A program made the translations under genes and the position numbers. 64,000 nt of DNA from an uncultured Massilia sp. (GTDB taxonomy: Bacteria > Pseudomonadota > Gammaproteobacteria > Burkholderiales > Burkholderiaceae), in NCBI GenBank assembly GCA_946481275.1, contig CAMLMV010000019.1, positions 56,112 through 120,111 of the forward strand, written 5' to 3'. Shown piece by piece: positions 35,470-44,303 of the stretch. Position 1 is the first letter of the stretch. Each line of letters starts with the position of its first letter. The notes below the pieces were generated by a model. That model was given only the letters and a program-made list of their open reading frames with translations, did not search any database and was not told the DNA's origin.

Positions 35470-37833
35470 ATGCACAAGATGCGACTCATCGCATTGGCCG
35501 GCGTCGCGGCGGGCCTCGTTGCCGGCTGCGGCGGCGGCAACGCCGATCACGGCAGCGGTCAAACCGTCCTGGCGGGCACCATCGGATCGGCCAGCCCCAC
35601 CATCAAGCCCGCCCGCTTCGCGAGCGTGAAGTTCGGCGGCGGCGGCTACGTGCCGGGCCTGATCTTCCACCCGACCAGCCCGGACGTGCTGTACGCGCGC
35701 ACCGACGTCGGCGGCGCCTACCGCTGGGATGCGGCCACCTCGTCCTGGATCGCGATCACGGACATGTTCGGCCCCGACGAGGGCTTCTACCACGGCAGCG
35801 AAACGATGGCGCTCGACCCGAACGACGACCAGCGCGTCTACATGAGCGCCGGCATGTATAACTGGGCCAGCAGTACCGCGCGCCTGTACATTTCCGCTGA
35901 CCGGGGCAGCCACTGGACGCACGTCGACCTGCCGTTCCCCGCGGGCGGCAACAACCAGGGGCGCGCGATCGGCGAGCGCCTGATGGTGGACCCGAACGAC
36001 TCGAGGACCCTGTTCTACGCCACGCGCACGGCCGGCCTGTGGAAGAGCACGGACCGCGGCCAGACCTGGAACCAGGTGACGTCGCTGTCAACGCTGACGA
36101 TGACCCAGGCGCAGATCGACACGACCTACTGGAGCAGCCCGGTCGGCATGGAGCAGGTGATCTTCGACACCGATACCAGGAATACCGGCACCGCCACGCA
36201 AACGATCTATACGGCGGTGGCGCCCGATTACGCGGGCATGGCGGGCCTGACTGCCGGCCTGTACAAGACGACCAACGGTGGCGCGTCCTGGACCAGCATC
36301 CCCGTCCCGGCCGACGTGCAGGGCTACATCATCCCGCACATGGTGCGCGCGAAGGATGGCATGATGTACGTCGCGTTCACGAAGGGCGAAGGTCCCGGCG
36401 CCAGCGGTCCGTGCCGCCTGTACAAGTTCGACGGCACCAACTGGACCCTGCTGAAGGGCTACGACGATACCCAGTGGTCCAGCTTCGGCATGGGCGGCCT
36501 GTCCGTGTCCGGCACCGGCGCCAACACCCGTATCGCGCTGGGCGTGACCAACACGTGGGGGAATTGGCAAGGCATGCCGGCCGTGCAGCTGTCCGACGAC
36601 GGCGGCGCGACCTGGCGCGAAATCGCCAACCTGATGCCGCGCAACCCGACCGCTGGCGGTTACTCCGGCTGGGTGGACGACGTCGAGATCGACCCGAACA
36701 ATCCGGACCGCGTCCTGCACGTGACCGGCGGCGGCGTGTGGGAGACCCGCAGCGCGTCGGCCGCGCAGCCGACGTGGAACTTCATCGTCGCCGGCGTCGA
36801 GGAAGTCGCGACGAAGGCCCTGATGGCCCCGGCGCCGGGTGCCGGCTACTCGCTGATGCGCGCCGGCCTCGACATCGGCGTCACCGTGCAGACGGAACTC
36901 CTGAAGTCGCCCACGCGTACCTCGGGCAACTGGTTCAGCAGCGCGTTCGGCATCGACGCCGCATGGTCCAACCCCAACTACATCGCCGCCATCGGCGCCG
37001 GGTCGTACGACTACCCGGACATCGTCGGCGCCTACTCCACCAACGGCGGGGCAAGCTGGAACCAGTTCGCGACCAACCACCCGGACGCGAAGGCGCACCA
37101 GTCCGAAACGGGCAGCATCGCGGTCACGAAGGCCGGCAACGCGGTCTGGGCACCGGCCGAGTCGGTACCGGCGTGGACGGCCGACAACGGCAACACGTGG
37201 ACCTACACGAATCTGCCGGCGCTGTCCTGGGTGGGCGTGTCGCGCGGTTATCACGTCGTGGCCGACCGCAAGAACCCGAACAAGGTGTATGCGTACAACT
37301 CGGGCGGCGCCTGGTGGCAGCTGTGGGCCAACGAAAAGCCGCGCTTCTTTACGTCGACGGACGGCGGCCATACGTTCACCGAGAGCGCCACGTTCTCGCC
37401 CAGCGGCCCGTCGCTGAACTCGTTCCAGGTGACCTCGGTCGCCGTCAATCCGAACGTGGAAGGCGACATCTGGCTGGTGGACGGGTTCAGCATCCTGCAC
37501 TCGACCGACTCAGGCGCCAACTGGACAAAGCTGAACGTGACGCAGTCGATCCCCGACCCGAACCACGAGTACGTGCCGAAGATCTATGGCGCCACATCGA
37601 TCGCCCTCGGCAAGGCCCCGGCCGGCGCCAGGTATTCGGCATCGATCTACATCGTGGGCGTGATCAACGGCCAGTGGGGCCTGTATCGCTCGGATGACGG
37701 CGCCGTCAACTGGACCCGCATCAACGACGACCAGCACCAGTACGCCGGCATCAGCAACCTGGCGGCCGACCAGACCGTGCCTGGACGCGTGTACTTCGCC
37801 GGCGCCGCCCGCGGCGTGCTGTACACCTACTGA
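35470..37833 (+). CDS. GH74 xyloglucan endo-beta-1,4-glucanase, lipoprotein
   Basis: A 787-residue two-bladed-propeller enzyme. ATG 35470 gives a lipoprotein signal with lipobox LVAGC, so it is probably anchored in the outer membrane; an upstream in-frame start at 35377 falls inside the promoter and is rejected. The opening KFGGGGYVPGLIFHPTSPDV and YARTDVGGAYRWD is diagnostic of GH74, and BNR-type repeats (DGGATWREI, NGGASWNQF, DSGANWTKL) run through the protein. It cuts the xyloglucan backbone outside the cell, producing oligomers for the TonB receptor. The PEP-CTERM gene follows after 18 bp. Confidence 0.9.
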   Translation: MHKMRLIALAGVAAGLVAGCGGGNADHGSGQTVLAGTIGSASPTIKPARFASVKFGGGGYVPGLIFHPTSPDVLYARTDVGGAYRWDAATSSWIAITDMFGPDEGFYHGSETMALDPNDDQRVYMSAGMYNWASSTARLYISADRGSHWTHVDLPFPAGGNNQGRAIGERLMVDPNDSRTLFYATRTAGLWKSTDRGQTWNQVTSLSTLTMTQAQIDTTYWSSPVGMEQVIFDTDTRNTGTATQTIYTAVAPDYAGMAGLTAGLYKTTNGGASWTSIPVPADVQGYIIPHMVRAKDGMMYVAFTKGEGPGASGPCRLYKFDGTNWTLLKGYDDTQWSSFGMGGLSVSGTGANTRIALGVTNTWGNWQGMPAVQLSDDGGATWREIANLMPRNPTAGGYSGWVDDVEIDPNNPDRVLHVTGGGVWETRSASAAQPTWNFIVAGVEEVATKALMAPAPGAGYSLMRAGLDIGVTVQTELLKSPTRTSGNWFSSAFGIDAAWSNPNYIAAIGAGSYDYPDIVGAYSTNGGASWNQFATNHPDAKAHQSETGSIAVTKAGNAVWAPAESVPAWTADNGNTWTYTNLPALSWVGVSRGYHVVADRKNPNKVYAYNSGGAWWQLWANEKPRFFTSTDGGHTFTESATFSPSGPSLNSFQVTSVAVNPNVEGDIWLVDGFSILHSTDSGANWTKLNVTQSIPDPNHEYVPKIYGATSIALGKAPAGARYSASIYIVGVINGQWGLYRSDDGAVNWTRINDDQHQYAGISNLAADQTVPGRVYFAGAARGVLYTY

Positions 37834-37851
37834 TTCAAGGGAGACATTCGA

Positions 37852-38430
37852 ATGACACTGAAAGCAATCCTGGCCGCGCTTGCACTGGGCGCCGCGGCCG
37901 CCAACGCCGGCGCGACCGTCCTGACGTTCGACGGCCTGACCGAGATGATGTACGGCGACGGCTTCCCATTGGCCGCGAACATGCACTACGAGGGCACGAA
38001 CCTCGTGTACGAGGAGTCGGGCTATCGCCTGACGCTGAACGCGCCGTGGGCGGCCGCCGGCGCGGCCCACATCGGCGACGGCACGTTCGACCCGCAGACG
38101 TACAACTGGCACGACGGCTTCGAGAACGGCGCCGGCACCTTCGTCACGCTGGCGCGCATCGGCGGCGGCCTGTTCGACCTGCGCAGCTTCGACTACTACA
38201 CGACCGGCAGCGCGCTGTCGACCGACGGCAACCTGCAGGCCTTCCTGCAGGGCGGCGGCACCTGGAACACGGCGCTGAACGGCATCACGGAACTGCGCTT
38301 CACGTCGGGCGCGGTCAATGCGCTCGCCAACGTCGACGTGGACGCCGCGGGGACCGTGCCGCTGCCGGGCACCTTGCCGCTGCTGCTGGGCGGCGTGGCG
38401 GCCTTCGGCCTGGCGCGCCGCCGGACCTGA
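37852..38430 (+). CDS. PEP-CTERM-type secreted protein
   Basis: A 192-residue exported protein. The N-terminal signal ends in ANAGA. The C-terminus has the sorting tail of the exosortase system: VPLPGTLPLLLGG, a hydrophobic helix, then ARRRT (a variant of the VPEP motif). The middle (TFDGLTEMMYGDGFPLA, TYNWHDGFENGAG) looks like a small beta-sandwich. It follows the GH74 gene by 18 bp in the same transcript, so it is probably expressed on glycan and exported to the surface, where it may bind glycan. No biochemical role is known. Confidence 0.85.
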   Translation: MTLKAILAALALGAAAANAGATVLTFDGLTEMMYGDGFPLAANMHYEGTNLVYEESGYRLTLNAPWAAAGAAHIGDGTFDPQTYNWHDGFENGAGTFVTLARIGGGLFDLRSFDYYTTGSALSTDGNLQAFLQGGGTWNTALNGITELRFTSGAVNALANVDVDAAGTVPLPGTLPLLLGGVAAFGLARRRT

Positions 38431-38447
38431 TCCGGGGAGCGGGATGC

Positions 38448-38475
38448 AAAGCGGAGGCCATGTGCCTCCGCTTTT
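38448..38475. terminator. intrinsic terminator after the GH74/PEP-CTERM genes
   Basis: AAAGCGGAGGC pairs with GCCTCCGCTTTT over a 5-nt loop. Flanking A- and T-runs allow function in both directions, so it can also end the converging GH29 transcript. Confidence 0.85.
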
Positions 38476-38570
38476 CATTGGCAGGGCACGTCGCCCTGCG
38501 GGAAGCGCCAGCCCGCATCCAGGCGGCGCGGTGGCCCTGCCTGGTCGTCATGTCGGCTTTCGATCTTCGG

Positions 38571-40871
38571 TCAATCGGCGTCGGCGGGAATGACGGACAG
38601 CTCGGCCGCGCTGGCCGAGCCGGAGCGCCACACGTCGTCCAGCACGGTGAAACGGAAGAAGCGCGCGGCGGCGGGCGCGAAACGCGCCGTCTGCAGGTCG
38701 GGGTTGTTGTGGACGTTCGCGAACGTGCCCCGTTCGACGGCGGCCTGCCAGTGCGTCCCGTCCCCGCTCGTCTCGAAGCGGTAGTTCACGGCGGTCCCCG
38801 CCACCTGCCCATCCTGCCGGGGCAGGTAGGCGAGGCCCGCGATGCGGTGGGATGCGCCCATGTCGACCTGGATCGACCGGCCGCCGCCCCATGGCGTCTG
38901 CCAGAACGTGGCGGGATCGCCGTCGACGGCGAGTGCGGCCGCGTGGCCGGCATCCTCGGCATCCGCCGCCACGACCTTGAAGCCGCGCGGCGACAACCCC
39001 GTGAAGTCGCGCACGCCGACGACGCCGAGCCGCCCGCCGGGCAGCAGCCGCGCCGCCTTCACGATGCCGCTGCCGGGCACGGACAGCGGCGCGCGGTACA
39101 CGGGCGACGCGGCCGTCGGGGCCGAGCCGTCGACCGTGTAGACGATCGTGCCGCCGGCCGGATGGTCGAGCCGCACGGCGCCGGCAGCGTCGCGGCCGGC
39201 GATCGTGGGCGGCAACAGGTCTTCCGATTGCTTGTACAGCCCGATCTCGGCCAGCGTCGGCTCGAGGCGCGCGCCCGTGATGCGCACGCGCACGCGGTCC
39301 GTCGTCACCGGCGCGCGCAGCCGGATCAGGCGGCGGTGGCCGACCGTCGTCGTCTCGTCGGCCGGATGGCGCGCGGGCGCGGTCCACGCCGCGCCGTCCC
39401 ACGTCTCGATCTCGAACGACTCGATGCGCTGGCCGCGCCGGTCTACCGCTTCCTGCAGCGACACGACGTCGAAGCGCGTGCGCCGGGGCAGGGTCAGCGT
39501 GAGCGTGCCGTCGCTGCGCTCCGGCGCCGCCTCCCACCACGTGTCCAGGCGGCCGTCCAGGACGGCCGGGGCGGCGTGCCGCGGGGCCGCGTGGTCGGCC
39601 GTCACCCGCGCGCCGCGTGCGAGGTTGACGGCGAACGTGGCGCGCACGATGTCGCCCAGCTGGCCGAGCGTCGCGACCTGGTCGTCGGGGACGAGGCCGC
39701 GGTTGTCCGGCGACAGGTTCAGGATCAGGTTGGCATTGCGCCCGATCGACGAATAAAAGATGTCGACCAGCTGCGTGACGGGACGGGGGCGCTTGTCGCG
39801 CGCCCAGAACCACTGGCCGTTGGCCAGCATCGTGACGTTCGTCTCGGCCGGGTACCACCACAGGTGCGAACCCGGTTTGAGCTGCGCCCGGCTGCCCAGG
39901 TCGCCGCCCGTCATGTCGGGCCATTGGAAGCGGTCGGGGGCGGTCGGCAGCGGGATCACGCTCCACTCCGTGGTGCGGCCGTAGCCGCTTTCCGAACCGA
40001 CCCAGCGCACGTCCGGCCCCTTGCCCATGATGACGGCGTCCGGCTGCAGCTTGCGGATCAGGTCGTACCAGGCCGCGTAGTCGTAGGTCTCGGCCACGCT
40101 CGGATCCGGGTTCGCGCCGTCGAACCACACTTCGTGGACCGGACCGTACTCCGTCAGCAGTTCGTACAGCTGGTTCAGGAAGTAGCGGTTGTAGTCGTCG
40201 ACCTCGTACGTGAACGTGGGCCGGCCCGGCGGCGGCGTGCGTCCCTGCGCGGGGTCGCTCTGGAAGCGGGCCGGATCGGTCGGGATCGTCGACCGGCGTT
40301 TCGCGCTGCCGTTGCCGTAGTAGCCGGCCGGGTTCGCCGCATTGGTCTTGAGCTGGTACAGGTCGGCCGGCGACAGGTAGATGCCGAGCTTGACGCCGGC
40401 GGCGCGCGCCGCATCGGCCACTTCGCGCACGAGGTCGCCCTTGCCGCCGCGCCAGGGGCTCGCGGCGGACGAGTGATCCGTATAGCGCGACGGCCACATG
40501 GCGAAGCCGTCGTGGTGCTTGGCCACGAGCACGAGCATCTTGCCGTCGAGCTGCTTCACTGCGCGCAGCCACTGGTTCGCGTCCAGTTGCGAGGGGTTGA
40601 ACAGGGCGGGATCTTCCTTGCCGTTGCCCCATTCCACTCCATTGAAGGTATTGACGCCGAAGTGCAGGAAGAACGTGCGCTCCAGCCGCATCCAGGCGGA
40701 CTGGTTAGGGCGGGGCAGCGTCTTCGCGGCCTTGGCGGCGATCGCGGCCGGCGTGTCGTCCGCGGCAATGACGTGTTCCGTCGCGTAGGGGATGGGGGCG
40801 CCGTGCGCGCCGGCGCAGGCGAGCGCAAGGGCCAGGCCGAGGCAGCCCTGTGTTTGTCGAGATGGGAGCAT
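38571..40871 (-). CDS. GH29 alpha-L-fucosidase with carbohydrate-binding C-terminus
   Basis: A 766-residue exported enzyme. The ATG at 40869-40871 gives a signal peptide (LGLALALACAGAHGA) and fits the promoter 30 bp upstream. The GH29 barrel shows FLHFGVNTFNG, LVAKHHDGFAMWPS and the nucleophile region HEVWFDGANPD. After it come a discoidin-like (F5/8 type C) segment, a chitobiase C-terminal-like segment (GGTIVYTVDGSAPTAASPVY) and a last F5/8 type C domain (WQTPWGGGRSIQVDMG). It removes fucose, the outermost sugar of many xyloglucan side chains, consistent with its place in the shared regulon. Confidence 0.92.
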   Translation of the reverse strand: MLPSRQTQGCLGLALALACAGAHGAPIPYATEHVIAADDTPAAIAAKAAKTLPRPNQSAWMRLERTFFLHFGVNTFNGVEWGNGKEDPALFNPSQLDANQWLRAVKQLDGKMLVLVAKHHDGFAMWPSRYTDHSSAASPWRGGKGDLVREVADAARAAGVKLGIYLSPADLYQLKTNAANPAGYYGNGSAKRRSTIPTDPARFQSDPAQGRTPPPGRPTFTYEVDDYNRYFLNQLYELLTEYGPVHEVWFDGANPDPSVAETYDYAAWYDLIRKLQPDAVIMGKGPDVRWVGSESGYGRTTEWSVIPLPTAPDRFQWPDMTGGDLGSRAQLKPGSHLWWYPAETNVTMLANGQWFWARDKRPRPVTQLVDIFYSSIGRNANLILNLSPDNRGLVPDDQVATLGQLGDIVRATFAVNLARGARVTADHAAPRHAAPAVLDGRLDTWWEAAPERSDGTLTLTLPRRTRFDVVSLQEAVDRRGQRIESFEIETWDGAAWTAPARHPADETTTVGHRRLIRLRAPVTTDRVRVRITGARLEPTLAEIGLYKQSEDLLPPTIAGRDAAGAVRLDHPAGGTIVYTVDGSAPTAASPVYRAPLSVPGSGIVKAARLLPGGRLGVVGVRDFTGLSPRGFKVVAADAEDAGHAAALAVDGDPATFWQTPWGGGRSIQVDMGASHRIAGLAYLPRQDGQVAGTAVNYRFETSGDGTHWQAAVERGTFANVHNNPDLQTARFAPAAARFFRFTVLDDVWRSGSASAAELSVIPADAD

Positions 40872-40900
40872 GAATTGTCGGTGTGATAGGTCGCACATCG

Positions 40901-40963
40901 ATTCTGTGATCGGGCATATTCCGCCCGCAATCACGAAATCCCTCAACCGGCATGGAAAATCCC
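40901..40963 (-). promoter_or_regulatory. shared-type promoter D, in front of the GH29 gene
   Basis: On the minus strand: repeat 1 GGGATTTTC (40955-40963), repeat 2 GGGATTTCG (40934-40942), 21 bp apart, 3 bp gap, -35 TTGCGG (40925-40930), 18-bp spacer, -10 CAGAAT (40901-40906). Predicted start about 40894, 23 nt before the fucosidase ATG. Confidence 0.8.
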
Positions 40964-41144
40964 GTAAGTCCGCATCCAACGTGGCGACCTGGTCACGGTT
41001 ATCGCTATCACCGCCGGCATAAGCCAAAAAAATGTGACGCACGGCAACTGTTGCGTGCATAATCAAAAAAAACATTAACTTATTGATTTACCACAGAAAG
41101 TTGTCGCATCGGCTACGGGCTGGCCGGCAACGTATCCCTCCGCC

Positions 41145-44100
41145 ATGGCTTTCCTGTCCCGTGCCGTCTTGTCCGCGTTACCGTCGCGCCTCGCGCGGCT
41201 GTACGGCCGCTCGCTGTACGCCGCGCTGCTCGTGCTGGTGGCCGGCGGCCTCGCGATCCCGGCCGTCGTGGGCGGTTACCTGCTGATCGGCGTGCAGGAG
41301 CAGCAGGCGGCGCGCCGCGAGCTGGACGAGACGCTGCAGCGCAATGCCGACATCCTCGCGCTCGGCATGCAGGAATCGCTGTGGAACATGAACATCGACG
41401 CCGCCCGCTCGCTCGTGGATTCGCTGATGCGCGACCCGGCCGTCGTGCGCGTGCACGTGGGCGCCCAGGCGGAGGGCGATTTCATCGACCGCCGCACGGC
41501 CGCCGCGCCCGGCGGCCACGTGCTGCGCGCCGAGCGCGAGGTCGTCGTGCACGGCCAGCCGATCGGCCACGTGACGGTCGAGATGGACGACAGCCTGAGC
41601 CAGCAGTCGCTGCGCGCCAAGCAGGTGCGCTACGCGCTCGTGCTGGCCGTGCAGATCGGCGTGTCGCTGCTGCTGATCCTGTTGCTGTTGCGGCGCCGCC
41701 TGCTGGCGCCGCTGGGCACCCTGATGAGCTTTTCCGACCACCTGTCGCGCGGCCAGTTCGACGCGCCGCTCGCGCTGTCCACGAACGACGAACTGGGCCG
41801 GCTGGGCGGCCAGCTGGAACACATGCGCATCGCGATCGGCGACCTGTTCCAGGACATCGGGCGGCGCGAGGAACGCTTCCGCACCATCGTCTCGCAGGTC
41901 CCGGGCGCCGTGTTCCGCGCCCGGCCGGGCGGGCTGATCGACTTCGTCAGCGACGCCATCGAAGACATCTCCGGCTACCCGGCCGCCCGTTTCATCGGCG
42001 CGCACACGGACCGCTGGGCCGACGTCATCTGCCCGGAAGACCGCAAGATGCAGCGGCACTTCGTCAAGGAGGCCGTCCTGGGCGTGCGGCCGTACGAGAT
42101 CGAATACCGCATCACGGACGCCGCCGGCATCGAGCGCTGGGTGCTGGAAAGCGGCCAGCCGGCCGGCTTCGACGGCAACGCCGCGTTCTGGATCGACGGG
42201 ATCATCTCCGACATCAGCGAGCGCAAATACAACGAGATGCGCATCGAAGCGCTGCTGGCCGAGCAGGGCGCCGTGCTCGACAACGTCATGTTCGGCATCA
42301 TGTACGTGCGCGAACGGCGCGTCGTGTCGACCAACCGCCGCTTCGACGAATTGTTCGGCTACGGCGAGGGCGAGCTGTTGGGCGATCCGATCGGCGTGCT
42401 GTTCCCGACCGTCGAGGACTACGTGCAGGGCATCGAGATGGCCGAACCCGTGCTGGCGCGGGGCGGCGACTTCGGCGACGAGCGCCAGTTCCGCCGTCGC
42501 GACGGCAGCCTGGTGTGGTGCACCGTGAGCGGCCGCGCGCTCGACCCGGAACGCCAGGACGACGGCAGCATCTGGGTGTTCGCCGACATCACGGAACGGC
42601 GCCAGGCCGAGGAAAAGCTGCGCCTGTCGGCCACCGTGCTGGAGCACATCGCCGACGGCGTGATGGTGATCGACGTGCACGGCAAGATCGTCGCGACGAA
42701 TCCCGCCTTCACGCAGATCACGGGTTTCACCGAAAGCGAAGCGGTCGGCACGCATTCCAGCCTCACGCGCCTGGCCAGCCACGACGCCGGGGTCTCCGAG
42801 GCGCTGTGGGCCGACCTGGCGGAGACGGGCTTCTGGCGCGGCGAGCTCGTCAACCGCCGCAAGAACGGCGAGACGTACCTCGAGTGGCTGACCGTGTCGG
42901 CCGTGCGCGACGATGCCGACGCGGTCACGCACTACGTCTGCGTGTTTTCCGACATCACCAAGGTCAAGGAATCGCAGGACAAGCTGGACCACCTGGCCCA
43001 CCACGATCCGCTCACGGGCCTGCCGAACCGCCTGCTGTTCCACGACCGCCTGCAGCACGCGATGGTGCGCGCGGCGCGCAGCCAGCGCCAGCTCGCGGTG
43101 ATGTTCATCGACCTGGACCGCTTCAAGACCGTCAACGACACGCTCGGCCACCACGTCGGCGACGAGCTGCTGAAACAGGTCGCGGGCCAGTTGTCCGGCT
43201 GCCTGCGCGACGGCGACACCCTGGCGCGCCTGGGCGGCGACGAATTCATCGTGCTGCTGGAAGACGTCGACGGCGCACACGGCGCGCGCCAGGTGGCGGA
43301 AAAACTGATGCAGCTGTTCGAGCGGCCCGTGCTCGTCTCGGACTACGAATTGTTCGTCACGGGCAGCGTCGGCATCAGCCTGTTCCCGCAGGATGCCGTC
43401 GACATGAACGTGCTGATCCGGAATGCCGACGTGGCCATGTACCAGGCCAAGGCACGGGGCCGCAACGGCTACCAGTTGTATGCGCCGTCGATGGACGGCG
43501 ACGGTGCCGAGCGCCTGCGCATGGAAGGCCTGCTGCGGCGGGCGATCGAGCGGGGCGAGATCCGCCTGCATTACCAGCCGCAGGTCGAGATCGAGACGGG
43601 CCGCCTGGTCGGCGTCGAAGCGCTCGTGCGCTGGCACAGCGCGGAACTGGGCCATGTGCCGCCGGTGCGCTTCATCCCGCTCGCCGAGGACATCGGCTTC
43701 ATCGGCCAGCTGGGCGCCTGGGTGCTGGAAGAGGCGTGCCGCCAGGTGGTATGCTGGGAAGCGGCCGGGCTGTACGTGCCGAAGGTGGCGGTAAACCTGT
43801 CGGGGCGCCAGTTCGACCGCGGCAGCGTGGCGCCGCTCGTCGCGCGCGTGCTGGCCGACGCGGGCCTGGCGCCGCAGCGGCTGCAGCTGGAGGTGACGGA
43901 GTCCGTGATCATGAATACGGGCGACGCGCTCCAGTACATCAACGACCTGCACGCGCTGGGCGTGGAACTGGCGATCGACGATTTCGGCACGGGCTATTCG
44001 TCGCTCGCATACCTGAAGCAGCTGCCGGTGCAGACCCTGAAGATCGACCGCAGCTTCATCAAGGACATCCCGGCCGACAAGGACGACGAGGCGATCGCGG

Positions 44101-44303
44101 TCGCCATCGTCCAGCTGGGCAAGAGCATGGACCTCGCCGTGATCGCGGAAGGCGTGGAGACCGCCGAACAGGCGGCCTTCCTGCTGCGCCATGGGTGCGG
44201 GCGCGCGCAGGGCTATCTGTACGGCCGGCCGGTGGAGCCGGCTGAATTGTTGGAGACATGGAGGCAGGACGATGCGGGACACGGGCGGACCAGGTTCGGA
44301 TAA
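41145..44303 (+). CDS. GGDEF-EAL cyclic di-GMP protein with periplasmic and PAS sensors
   Basis: A 1052-residue membrane protein: transmembrane segment (about 23-47), periplasmic domain, second segment (about 165-185), HAMP-like linker, three PAS regions (from about 240, 370 and 490), then GGDEF and EAL. The GGDEF motif is intact (697-701) and an inhibitory-site RXXD precedes it (688-691). The EAL motif (825-827), DDFGTGYSSL and AEGVETAEQ are intact too, so both synthesis and breakdown of cyclic di-GMP are possible. In such fusions the EAL domain often dominates, but that is not decidable here. The stop lies 32 bp inside the next gene. Confidence 0.92.
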   Translation: MAFLSRAVLSALPSRLARLYGRSLYAALLVLVAGGLAIPAVVGGYLLIGVQEQQAARRELDETLQRNADILALGMQESLWNMNIDAARSLVDSLMRDPAVVRVHVGAQAEGDFIDRRTAAAPGGHVLRAEREVVVHGQPIGHVTVEMDDSLSQQSLRAKQVRYALVLAVQIGVSLLLILLLLRRRLLAPLGTLMSFSDHLSRGQFDAPLALSTNDELGRLGGQLEHMRIAIGDLFQDIGRREERFRTIVSQVPGAVFRARPGGLIDFVSDAIEDISGYPAARFIGAHTDRWADVICPEDRKMQRHFVKEAVLGVRPYEIEYRITDAAGIERWVLESGQPAGFDGNAAFWIDGIISDISERKYNEMRIEALLAEQGAVLDNVMFGIMYVRERRVVSTNRRFDELFGYGEGELLGDPIGVLFPTVEDYVQGIEMAEPVLARGGDFGDERQFRRRDGSLVWCTVSGRALDPERQDDGSIWVFADITERRQAEEKLRLSATVLEHIADGVMVIDVHGKIVATNPAFTQITGFTESEAVGTHSSLTRLASHDAGVSEALWADLAETGFWRGELVNRRKNGETYLEWLTVSAVRDDADAVTHYVCVFSDITKVKESQDKLDHLAHHDPLTGLPNRLLFHDRLQHAMVRAARSQRQLAVMFIDLDRFKTVNDTLGHHVGDELLKQVAGQLSGCLRDGDTLARLGGDEFIVLLEDVDGAHGARQVAEKLMQLFERPVLVSDYELFVTGSVGISLFPQDAVDMNVLIRNADVAMYQAKARGRNGYQLYAPSMDGDGAERLRMEGLLRRAIERGEIRLHYQPQVEIETGRLVGVEALVRWHSAELGHVPPVRFIPLAEDIGFIGQLGAWVLEEACRQVVCWEAAGLYVPKVAVNLSGRQFDRGSVAPLVARVLADAGLAPQRLQLEVTESVIMNTGDALQYINDLHALGVELAIDDFGTGYSSLAYLKQLPVQTLKIDRSFIKDIPADKDDEAIAVAIVQLGKSMDLAVIAEGVETAEQAAFLLRHGCGRAQGYLYGRPVEPAELLETWRQDDAGHGRTRFG

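Noticed and set aside
31009..35922. A 1637-codon minus-strand open frame spanning three real genes
   Set aside because: It crosses GH51, GH3 and GH74 genes in the wrong frame; no domain is seen. The real GH3 gene lies on the same strand in a different frame.
41039..41058. GCACG/CGTGC hairpin followed by A-run before the GGDEF-EAL gene
   Set aside because: The stem has a bulge and the downstream run is A on the plus strand; in a divergent start region it is not a terminator. At most a weak operator.
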